Positions 55,261-64,000 of a DNA stretch of 64,000 nucleotides are shown here, piece after piece. The stretch is from Lasiodiplodia sp. COLG20 (taxonomy: Eukaryota; Ascomycota; Dothideomycetes; Botryosphaeriales; Botryosphaeriaceae): NCBI GenBank assembly GCA_009801085.1, contig VNWV01000033.1, positions 1 through 64,000 on the forward strand, in the 5' to 3' direction. The position numbers and the translations under genes are program-made. The notes below the pieces were generated by a model, which was not told the origin of the DNA, made no database searches, and worked only from the letters and a program-made list of their open reading frames with translations. How positions within the stretch are numbered: position 1 is the first letter of the stretch; each line of letters starts with the position of its first letter.

Positions 55261-57660
55261 TCAAATTCTCATCACCAGGCACTCGGCCAATTAGGCACCT
55301 GCTGTTTCAAGGCGCATTGGATGACAACTGCCTGTTCCTCGATTGGTACCTCACGCATCGAAGAAACGCTGGCAGCCAAGAGCTTGGCAGTAGATACGGG
55401 ACGAACTGCCGGATACAAAGTGGACTGGAGATCCACAGGCAGGCCTAATTATCTTGGAGATAATTGGTTCGTCGAGGTGTTTGTATTAGGCCCCCGGTTA
55501 TATGCTGACGTATACTGGTGCGTCTGTGCGTGACAATTGACTCGGCGATACGTCGCTATACATTGCCCTTCTCAGTTTCCAGAACAATGTTCTAGCCGAA
55601 TAGAGTCTCAATTCTCGGAGCTCGGCATATCGGATGTTCTATCCTTCTGTTACTTGCCTGTAGCAGCATAGCGTGTAGCACACCACTTGGGCCTTGCAAC
55701 TTTCGTGTTCCGCCAATCTGGATTGCGACCCACTATATGGATGAAAGAGAAACATAATGTTTCACGCATCTCTTATTCCTTTTTCCGTGCTCCACTTCTT
55801 TGTTCTACACGGTTTCTAATCGCATACTTGTATAAGTAGACTAAAATCTTGGCGCTGCGTAATGTGCTTTCCTTCGGAATGCTTTCCGCGCGTACCCCCT
55901 CTACAGGTCTGATCTCCAGAACTCCAATGCGTTAGAACATTCCGCTGTCGCGGGCACGGGTGTTTTGACAACTCAGTGCTTATACGCTAAGAAAGGGGTG
56001 AAGGAGAGTAGCAGGCACCGTTGGTCGGGAGGAGATGGTTGCTGCTGGCAGAAATGCTATGGCAATGCTTCACCGCATAGCTCTAGCATATACTCAGCTA
56101 ATAGCTGCGCCCCTTAAAGAAAGGGGCCTCTGTCTAAGGTCGAATTAGAGAAGTTGTAGCGACCACTGTGCATCGATTTGGTAGGGATGCGGGCTGCGTA
56201 TCGGAAAGCTTCTCAGCCACTTAACCACTTCGAAGCACCTTCAGCAACCTTACTGCGGCAATCCTCCTGCCATTCATGATATTCAACAGAGGTTCCAGGT
56301 CAGGAGTGGGCTCCGCAAAGCACATGGACTGCCGTCAATATTAGCTAGTGTGGGTAATAGAGCCGTAGTGTAGCACAGTATAAAGCCTCTTCTTTATTTT
56401 AGCTCGCTACCGACACTGATTGCAGCTGAGACTAGGAATAATAGGCGGCGCAACTTTGACGATTATGTCCGCTGCTCAGAAATACAATAACAACAATGAC
56501 AACAGACGCAAGTGGGGGAGCCAACCACCGTATTGCGAGCTTCTTTAACAGCGTCAGAAATGTGCTTAACATACTTGACATTAAGAATATTATTAATCGC
56601 CGACGAGGGCCTTTACTGTTAGTGGGACTGTTGTGGCGCCTTAAAGCTTGTCGATTTTTCACCGCCTACATTGGGTTCGGTAGTTGGCTTTCCCCGCGCT
56701 TTGATGTGTAGAGCTCGTGCCCTGGTACTAGCTCCCGCATCTCCTCCACCATAGGCTTAATTGCATTTAGAATTATATGCCTAAACGCATGGAAGGGCCC
56801 TCCGAGCGCCACAATTGCTTAGCGATCTACCATCTGTTTCCCCTCATCATCGTACTCCATGCTACTAAGATCGGCGGAGTAGATTTTTGTCCCCTGGTTA
56901 TCTACTTTGGCTATTTTAATGCGTCGCAGTTGAGTGTGCTACCCAAAACAATAATGTCGATATTGTAGCATTCGTCCATTATTATTGATGGCAAGCAGTT
57001 TCAGACGTGTGGAATGCGGAGGTCACCATATTAAGCCATTTCAGTGGGATGCAGAGGATGCGAAACGAAACGAGGAGCATGAAACCAAGGATGAGGTTCA
57101 GGGAGCCTCGGATCAGTGACAAACCAGGATCAACAACAAACACTGCCACGGATCCAAACTCGCCCGCTGGTTCGGGGTGCCTGCTCTTCACTGGCATTTT
57201 AATTTGTGAAGATTCACGACGGCATCCATATCAGCAGGGGTGGTTTTCGGATGCTTGGATGCTTGGAAACACCGATAGCATTGTTGTGATATTTCAGCTC
57301 ATAGGCAGTCCCCGTGCCCTGACCGTCTTGATTATCTTGATACGTATAGCCCGGAGATAGGCCAGTGAGAATGAGTGCAAGTCACGTTAAGCAGATTTGT
57401 CAACGAGAGTCTGAGAGTCTAAAAATTGATTCGAATCGAAATGTATCAACAAGAAGTAGGTTGGTAAAATCGAGAAGAAAAACAGCATCCTCCACACCAC
57501 CACTGATCCCGGAACCAATAGCGCGGCAATCTCTCAGACCACACACTGCGAATTTATGTCGCCATCGTACAGGATGACGGTCCATCCGAAGCCTCCAGTT
57601 CTGCTAGTAGCTATTCTGGTCATGGTCGGATTGATTGAGTCCGCAACATATCGGAGGAGT
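55261..57660. other. Gene-poor region (2.4 kb)
   Basis: Scattered short frames only, locally AT-rich (56340-57000). A tiny hairpin with 7 nt arms lies at 56111-56129. The look is of decayed sequence, perhaps an old mobile element, but no terminal repeats or transposase motif could be identified. Confidence 0.5.
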
Positions 57661-57716
57661 CTGGATTCATGCAGAGTTAGCCATTGTATGCCAGGACTGA
57701 TAATGTTGGAACTCAC
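57661..57716 (-). other. Probable 3'-UTR intron of the RALF-like gene
   Basis: Starting 3 nt after the stop codon, the minus strand shows a GTGAGT donor, a GGCTAAC branch site and an ATCCAG acceptor, 56 nt in total. All three signals match the consensus, so an intron in the 3' untranslated region is likely. Confidence 0.55.
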
Positions 57717-57719
57717 CGC

Positions 57720-57941
57720 TTAATCAGAGGTACGAGCGCAGCGGGTGATGACACTGCAGCCGCGGGTGTAGGCGTTGGCCGGGGTGCCGGGCTTCAGGCA
57801 GTTGTCGGGCTGACCGGGGATCCTCCTGGAGCAAGGGATGGTGTTCCTCTTCAGGGCCTCGTAGGAGATGAACTGGACGTGCTGAGCCATGGCGGAGGCA
57901 GCGAGGCCGGTAAGGAGGAGGAAGCTGAGATCGAGACGCAT
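57720..57941 (-). CDS. Secreted RALF-like peptide (plant rapid alkalinization factor homologue)
   Basis: 73 aa in one exon. The start at 57941 gives a signal peptide MRLDLSFLLLTGLAASAMAQ; longer frames reach 58133 but lack sense as protein. The mature 53 residues follow the plant RALF pattern: FISYEALKRNTIPCSRR (plant YISYxxLxxNxIPC), then DNC, PGTPANAYTRGC and SVITRC. The four cysteines are at 37, 48, 62 and 68. There is no RRxL-type processing site, so the signal peptidase product may be active directly, as proposed for other fungal RALF homologues. In plants RALFs bind FERONIA-family receptor kinases and raise apoplastic pH; fungal copies are thought to mimic this during infection. Tyr to Phe at the first position of YISY is a difference. 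A TATA element lies 110 nt upstream and the gene is isolated from others by more than 2 kb on both sides. Confidence 0.9.
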   Translation of the reverse strand: MRLDLSFLLLTGLAASAMAQHVQFISYEALKRNTIPCSRRIPGQPDNCLKPGTPANAYTRGCSVITRCARTSD

Positions 57942-57982
57942 CTTGAAAGATTTGGTTTGTTGGATTGAAGCTGAAGCTTGTA

Positions 57983-58002
57983 GATGAGATGAGATGAGAT
58001 GA
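57983..58002. repeat. GATGA pentanucleotide microsatellite in the RALF 5' leader
   Basis: About three to four copies of GATGA or GAGAT in tandem, 40-60 nt upstream of the RALF ATG. It may vary between isolates. Confidence 0.5.
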
Positions 58003-58049
58003 AGTGGTTGATGCTGACGATGATGGATAATTGAAGGGAGAATCACCTC

Positions 58050-58056
58050 CATATAT
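58050..58056 (-). promoter_or_regulatory. TATA-like element of the RALF gene
   Basis: TATATAT about 110 nt upstream of the ATG at 57941. Confidence 0.4.
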
Positions 58057-60223
58057 ACTGGAAGGTCTCTCAGCGGGAGTCCATTCGAGTAGCTAGCAGC
58101 AGTCTCGACTCTGTCATTCACCGCACTGCTCAATCAAGTTGAGTTCACGCTAAGTCTTGCAGTCGCAAAACCACACGAGGAGCTAAGAGTCAGCCCAACT
58201 GGTGTGCGGATAATTACAGTGAGCGAAATAGTTGTGACAAAGATGCCTTCGCGTAATGTAAGAAAGTATATTCGACTGTGGTAATAGAGATTCTAATCGT
58301 CACGATTGGAGGGAAAAAGTGCACGAGCCACTTCTGTCCAATTCCACTAGTAGAAATCTAGAAAGAATGGACTGGTTGTTTGAGGCTGCAAAACAACCGT
58401 GTTTTTACGCTAATCGTTAGACCTGCGTAAATCGTTCGTATAAGATTTAGCGTCGATGGTAGCCGCGCGCGCTATACTGCGTTAGTGCGGTGGCCGACAT
58501 GAAATACGAACATCGAGCACAGTATCTAAACTTTATTAACGGTAACCTTTTTTCTAACGGGTAGCCGCACGGTCTGAGGCTGATTCGCGACCGCCGCCAG
58601 TGTCGCAACGTCGCGCGTTACTTTCGTGGCTGCAAACGCCGCTTCTACGACTAAGCCTGATTTGGGTGTTCGCTGGAGGGGAAGTCGCTTTGCTGCCCTG
58701 TGCAAATGATTCGTTCGTATGACCTGAACAATGCACGTGTTCGTGCTCAGTAGCCCGGAGGCAGCCTCCAGCTACAATGTTTGGACAACGTTCACCTAGC
58801 GGAAGCCCCGTCGGGCACACTACATCTGCACAACGAGTCGTTGTTCCGCTCGGGAAAATCCAACAGACCACGGATGCCATACTACAGATCCATTAAGGCA
58901 CCCCCTTTACATCAGGATGAGGCTCAGCTCATCTGCGCATTCGCCTTGACTTTCGTGATGAAACAAAGCAGCCAGATTATTACCCATTTCTGGATCCTTT
59001 CCAGTAAATCCACGGCATTTGAGCGCGGCAGTTGGTTGTAGCAATGCTACAGTAGCATTCAGCGAGAGATACTGCAGGCCTTACACGATTCACTCCCCAT
59101 CGCCGCCACGCCCACCGTAGAATTCACATCGTCGCATTGTCCAGATGCATCAGACAACCTTTGCCAGATAGGTTTTATCACCGGAGCGAGGGCGGCGTAA
59201 CGGAAGATAGTTGAGCAAGGGAAGAAAAGAACAGCGCAGCTTGAAGTGACTACCAGCTTTTCCGCTCGAGACTACAGCTGTTGAATCTTCCACGTCGTCA
59301 AACTTTGCCTTCATTTGTGCAGCATCGATGACGCCACCACCATCAAAAGCCTGGCCGCCTCCTCCATGCGACAGCCGCAGATACCTCCTTGCCCCAGCGA
59401 GCCCTACCCAGACCATGCCTAATTATGATCACTTCAGTTTACAGGAGTGCACGATGGTGGCGATCCCGGTGCTGGTGCTCGCGTTGGGGCGCATGACAGA
59501 AGGGAGGTTGGGCGGAGGAGGTGGTGGATAGCGGTGATAATCTTTCGCTCGATGATTAGGCTCGGTGTTTCAAGTGAAGTATGTCTGCTCCATGTACACA
59601 CGTTGACATACGTAACTTAGCTTCCACGAAACCCGGCCTGATCCAGCACGCACTGAGGCCGAAATGTGTAGGGCTCGAATGGGCTCGAACAAGGCAGGAG
59701 TGAAGAATGTGATGGTGTTGGGCAGTCTAAGGGATGAGGTAGACTAACCATCCAAAGTTGATATTGGACATGGATATGAATGTAACCTGAAGTCGCTCGA
59801 GGCGTGTCAGTAACCTAAAATGTTTGCTGAATGTCCAGGACTGCACGGTAGGTTACATGCGGTGAAGCGGATGGTAGACTGACTTCAGATTGGGCCCAGC
59901 GTGAGCGGATTACTGAGGTTCCCGCGGATGGATTTCCTTAGCGCGTTTCTGGGCCGCAGATACGACAGGATGGCTGCGCGTTGGAATGGAAGCGGAGAAG
60001 GCGGAAAGAACAGCGGCAAACTCCGCGGAACTCCTATGTCGTGATGGCCATTATCACGTGCAGGATGCTCTTGAATGGCGTCAGTGCCCGATGTCGCTCC
60101 GCGAGATGTAACACTCACCCTCACTCTGCCTGGCTCCTGCCACAGCGCCCACCATCACCACCGCCACCGCAAGGATCGACACTCACTACGCCTCGCTACT
60201 TGTCGAACTTGCTTGTTCCTTTT
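58057..60223. other. Gene-poor region (2.2 kb)
   Basis: No supported gene. Cys- or Arg-rich short frames at 58554-58880 and 59150-59530 have no signal peptide or family motif. No repeat boundaries were found. Confidence 0.5.
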
Positions 60224-60814
60224 TCAACCAAGGGGATGATCGGATGCCTGCTCCAGCCGCTTCCGATCATGGATTTCGTCGAAAACGCCGCGGAGGAAAA
60301 GGCCGAGGGCGAGCATGTAGTCGCGCAGAACGAGGGCGTAAAGCCCGTAGCGGATACAAAAGCCAAGCAAATGGATCCCAACATCATAGCCCCGGTCGAT
60401 GATGTAGCTGATGAGATCGGGGCGCACGCAGCCCAGAACAAGTACGCAAAGACGAAGGATTCCAAAAATCCCCAGTCTCTTGTTGTCATCTTCCTGTGGT
60501 TGCGGGTCATTGGAGTTGGCGCGGGGGTTGAAGCGTTGGACAAGGCTGTAGAGATAGATACAGAGGAGTAGAAGGTCGTGTAGAATAAGCACTGCTGGAA
60601 GAAGGTAAAACACCGTAAGAAGCGAGCCTGAGAGCCAAGTGAAAATAACGGCGAAGAGAACTTCGAACACAGGCTTAAGGAGATGGGGAGCAAAGAGAGC
60701 GAGAACAAGCACAGAAAGGCTAAGAAGTAGGCGGAAGAGCGCATATCTACGACCTGGCCACAACAGAGCCCGCCTTGCGGCAGGAGGGAGCCATTCAAGC
60801 TCAAAAGCGGACAT
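60224..60814 (-). CDS. Small multi-pass membrane protein, function unknown
   Basis: 196 aa when started at 60814 (MSAFELEWLPPAARRALLW); an upstream Met at 61006 would add a hydrophilic 64-residue leader. Hydrophobic segments occur at about residues 28-46, 50-70 and 72-92, then a hydrophilic loop (NPRANSNDPQPQEDDNKR), then about 117-135 and 150-180. It is probably an ER or plasma membrane protein. No transporter or enzyme motif was recognised. Confidence 0.6.
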   Translation of the reverse strand: MSAFELEWLPPAARRALLWPGRRYALFRLLLSLSVLVLALFAPHLLKPVFEVLFAVIFTWLSGSLLTVFYLLPAVLILHDLLLLCIYLYSLVQRFNPRANSNDPQPQEDDNKRLGIFGILRLCVLVLGCVRPDLISYIIDRGYDVGIHLLGFCIRYGLYALVLRDYMLALGLFLRGVFDEIHDRKRLEQASDHPLG

Positions 60815-61267
60815 CGCGATGCTCCAAAAGTCCCTGGGTACCTCAGGCTGAGATGGGCGCGATAACAAGTGATAGTAAATCTTCTGCGGTGGTGTACGGT
60901 CTTGCAGCGGGATTGCGGGGTACTGGCTGGGAGTTTCGTGCGCAAGGCGAGCGGCTGACGGCTGATACGAGCTCGCTAGCCCCCACTGCTGTATCAACTC
61001 TACCAATCAGCTGCAGTCCCTACAGCCACCTCATGTATCGGAATGCTAGCGCGCAAATCATGATAAGGGACTTCGGTTTCGCGCTGTTGATATACAGGAG
61101 GATATGTACATGAATTGAGAGTATCCGAAAGATAAACTTGAAATGATTCAGAAAGACCGTTCCCAATTCCGAACTCTTTCCGTTGAATCAACAGCTGTAT
61201 GGCGGTGGCGGATCTGTAGATGCGCTCGCCTCGAAGATCTCAATCTGTTCACGTGTTAAGATACAAG

Positions 61268-63013
61268 TTATCTTCCCCCACTGGAGGAGGTAGGGATCTC
61301 TCTGCTCACGGATGTGGCTTCCTCACCTGTAGGATCACCCTCCATACTTTCCCACATACGCCGAAGTGCCAAGAATTTGTCCAGTTCGTAACTTGTCGTG
61401 ATCTCCATTTTACCGTCCTCCAAATTTGGAGCCTTTGTCTGAACAAACTGTTGTACTGCACAAGTATCAACCGGATTTCGGCAAAGTCCAGTTTTGTTGG
61501 CAAAGTTCCAGAGACATGGGCAGAACGCGTCACTACAGTTGCAGTTGGCCCAGACGCCGAACCGTCTAAGAATGTACCGACGCTTCTTCGCCTCTTGTTC
61601 GTCCTGTGGGTATTGGAAACGGGTTAATTGAACATTGAAATAGTGCCGCAGATGCACAAGGTATATGACTGCCAGAGTCATTCCTTTGTACAAGCGCTCT
61701 TGCCCCCTTGAGACCATATCCCACGTAGTGGAAACACATTCTTGCAAATAGTTGGGAAATCGCTGCTGCATCTTCTCCTCTGAGAGTTTGATGCTTAGTA
61801 AAGTATTTATGTGGGGGAGATGTCGGCAGGGCTGTTAGGAATAAAGTAGGGAACAATGATGCTTACTCGTCACTGTACGGCTTTCATCTACACATTCGAG
61901 ATATATGATCTCATATATAGACAGTCCTCCGACTGTCATCTGTTCCCACAAGTCCTCGTTGTTCCTGTTGATGAAGTAATTATTGTTCATGCCGATGCTG
62001 TTGAACGTAAAGCAGCGGGCCTTTTCGTTTGTCGTGTCATTGCGTGACTCGTCCGGCAAGTCAATCTCAGCCATTGTGACAATGAGCTCCCTAGCGAAGG
62101 CAGCAGCAGCCCCTGCAGCATACTTCTGCCACCTCTTGTTGGAATGCGAGTCGGCATAATCGGAGATGCCACGAATGACCAATGCATGCGTGTCTTCCAC
62201 CCCTGCTGCCTCCATCTCAAAGCAACGGGCAGTTGGGTATTGTTTTCGCTTTTCATCACGTTCTTTGGCGTCTGATACGAACCTGTCAGCTGACAGGATA
62301 GTACCCCTGTGGAAGGTGAAGCTCGTTCCGGGAGGGTTCCGCTGAATCCGGTTCATCAAGTGTGTCCCGTCACAGTCGCATAGGGAGTGGTCGTTTGTGT
62401 ATTCTTCCGAGCTGCTGCAGGCGAAGTCGGACGCGTACAGCAGATCATTCTTACGGCCAGGATGCCCGAATCCAGTCAAGCGATCGAGTCTCCGAAGGTG
62501 CTCATCAAAATGAGTATACCCCTGCGCGTGGTTTCTAAGGACCGTTGCCAGCTTTGCCACGATTCCTCGCTCAGGCTTCTGAGTTATTTGCCGATCATAG
62601 GTTACGACAGCTGGGACCGCGGGATTCTCAGGCCACCCAACAACGACATCTCCAAGAAACACATCCTTTTCGGCTACCCGAGGAGATTCCTCGGAATAGG
62701 GCCTTGGAATGCCCCCTCCAACGCCGACAAAAAGATGCGTTTTCACATTGGGAAAATTCCGTTTCATGTTTGCCGCAAGATACGTAGCAGACACGTTTCC
62801 GGACATGGATGGAGGCATGCAGGCGATGACGATGTTGTGGCCGTTGATTGAGCCATATTGATAGTCATTCGTGTCGGTTTCGTGTCGCGGTAGTGGACTA
62901 TGCTGTTCGTCGAGCATCCATTGAGCTGCCAGGCTCTCGCTTTCCGGCAAAGCACATAGCCAACCTATCCTATAGTCTTCTCTCTTCAACTTCCTGAGAG
63001 CTGGCTGACTCAT
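61268..63013 (-). CDS. PNP/UDP-phosphorylase-domain protein (NLR-associated type)
   Basis: Exons 63013..61867 and 61779..61268 give 552 aa. The 87 nt intron (GTAAGC to CTCTCAG) links VDESRTVT to KEKMQQRF. The N-terminal 320 residues are the fungal PNP_UDP domain: DYRIGWLCALPESESLAAQ, HNIVIACMP, FVGVGGGIPRP, GDVVVGWP, then CFEMEAAGVEDTHALVIRGISDYAD with the nucleoside-site Glu and Asp. In NLRs this domain is the sensor or effector N-terminus; here no NACHT or NB-ARC follows. After INRNNEDLWEQM comes a novel C-terminus with a Cys cluster (CNCSDAFCPC). It may be an NLR fragment, a decoy or a stand-alone phosphorylase-like enzyme. Confidence 0.8.
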
Positions 63014-63357
63014 GGATGCTTATTTGCTGGTGAGCTGCTGCAATCGTGCGTCGTGGCGGGTAAGATTCTGGTCTATTGGAATGATAAAGACGAGGCTGTC
63101 TTGTTTAATATGCAGACTTGGGCCTACAAACTCCATGCTCATTCAAGGACTTCTAAACAGACTCACCGGCAGCTTACTCCTCCACAGCTCCCATGCATGT
63201 TCCAATCGCACAGCATCGCCGCGCTTTTCAGCCTTGCCCGCGCTTGATATCGGGAATACGATAATCTGGCCTATAGTATGCATGCCACAAAAGAGGGGTA
63301 TAAATTGCTTGTGCGGGGAAAAGGTATCGTCAGCAACCGAGAAAAATAACCTTCATT
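63014..63357. other. Divergent spacer
   Basis: This 344 nt stretch lies between the PNP_UDP gene start and the DUF6594 gene start and contains both promoters. No clear motif was seen. Confidence 0.4.
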
Positions 63358-64000
63358 ATGAACTGTACTGGTGCCCAATCTTCCGCCAATGGCGATAATT
63401 CTAACATCCCCCACACGGAGTCGGAAGAGCAGATTGATGATGCCTGTCCAAGCACCCAAACAACCAGCGAAGGCGAGTTGGGGATAGTCGCGGCCTTTGT
63501 CAAAGTTTGGCGCATTGCTACCGCTGATAAAAACATGACGATGCATGGTTTCCGCAGGTTCAAGACAAGCCATTTGGTTAATTTGAGGCTGCTGGAGCAC
63601 GAACTCGAGCAACTGGACAGAGAAGTATTCCAGGCGGGGATGAAGCTTGAAGCTCCCATAAGCAAGATCGACAGGCTTGGACTGGGGAAAAGCCAACGAG
63701 ACGGAGATGCCAAGGCGGCCTCGGAAGTCATAAACCGACAAACTGTCATGCGGCTGAGAAGGCTGGTCCAGGAGTACGGTAAGTCAATGCCGCGGTAAAA
63801 ATTGCGGCCCGATGCGCTGACCTGCAGAAGACGATGCCTTGATTCGCTTCAATCAGATTATGCAAATGCAAACGCTTGCCCTATCAGACGACGCGTGGCA
63901 CTCGGATTCCCGAAGCGACCTCAACAAATGCGAGCAGTCCAAAACCCGCCTGGTTCGCACGGACTTACCCTCTATCAGGGTTCGATCGCCATTGGAGAAT
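63358..64000 (+). CDS. DUF6594-type protein, N-terminal part (runs off window)
   Basis: Exon 63358..63778 is joined through a 49 nt intron (GTAAGT, GCTGAC, TGCAG) to an exon from 63828 that is still open at the window end. After an acidic disordered N-terminus come GFRRFKTSHLVNLRLLEHEL and EQLDREV, the opening helices of the DUF6594 family, then RRLVQEYEDDALIRFNQIMQM. The family usually ends in two or three TM helices, which would lie beyond base 64000. Function is unknown; members are common near fungal incompatibility and NLR loci. Confidence 0.65.

Noticed and set aside
56111..56129. Small hairpin with GCCCCTT/AAGGGGC arms
   Set aside because: Seven-base arms are expected by chance in a region of this size; no gene end nearby to make it a terminator.
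57007..57360. 117-codon plus frame and a hydrophobic minus frame at 56982-57197
   Set aside because: Neither has a motif or splice partner; probably decayed DNA.
59981..60571. 196-codon plus-strand frame
   Set aside because: Overlaps the hydrophobic minus-strand gene at 60224-60814, which has coherent TM segments; the plus frame does not.
1..64000. tRNA, rRNA, CRISPR arrays and intact transposons
   Set aside because: None could be supported by eye: no spaced direct repeats, no B-box-like tRNA pattern I trusted, and no transposase or reverse transcriptase motif.

Overview
The window is nuclear DNA of a filamentous ascomycete (Pezizomycotina). The signs are many 45-100 nt introns with GTRNGT donors, RCTRAC branch sites and YAG acceptors, and fungal families such as HET-domain proteins, NACHT-ankyrin receptors, a CYP505 P450-reductase fusion, MCT-type MFS transporters and GH43. 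The genus cannot be named from the sequence. A secreted RALF-like peptide, a GH43 enzyme and a secreted intradiol dioxygenase suggest a plant-associated lifestyle. I joined exons by hand, using frame, splice signals and family conservation. No rRNA, tRNA, CRISPR array or intact transposon was seen.

Layout. 1-6.5 kb: a truncated secreted PAN-like protein, a secreted GH43 glycosidase and a HET protein. 7.0-14.5 kb: a compact oxidative group (SRPBCC-fold protein, LovC-type enoyl reductase/MDR, SDR, P450, MFS transporter) without a PKS, NRPS or terpene cyclase. A degraded scrap of an MDR gene lies between the P450 and the MFS gene. 15.2-22 kb: a PD-(D/E)XK-like protein, a seven-exon FAD monooxygenase and a large multi-pass membrane protein. 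22.6-33.3 kb: two paralogous, convergent receptor genes (TM anchor, alpha/beta hydrolase, NACHT, ankyrin repeats) enclosing a two-TM protein gene. The first paralogue carries an in-frame TAG. 33.7-36 kb: a second HET protein and a foldback repeat. 36.9-40.5 kb: CYP505. 40.5-48 kb: a BTB protein, a dynamin-like GTPase, a head-to-head unknown gene and a two-TM orphan. 48.7-52.9 kb: a second P450 and a PaxM-like FAD monooxygenase. 54-55.2 kb: intradiol dioxygenase. 57.7-58 kb: RALF-like peptide, isolated between two gene-poor stretches of more than 2 kb. 60-64 kb: a multi-pass membrane protein, a PNP/UDP-phosphorylase-domain protein and a truncated DUF6594 gene.

Two themes stand out. One is non-self recognition: two HET genes, two NACHT receptors and a PNP_UDP protein lie among orphan membrane proteins and a dynamin. 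The other is secondary or catabolic oxidation: three P450s, two FAD monooxygenases, MDR, SDR, SRPBCC, a transporter and a dioxygenase. Unusual gene structures include a probable AT-AC intron, two GC-AG introns and two in-frame TAG codons.
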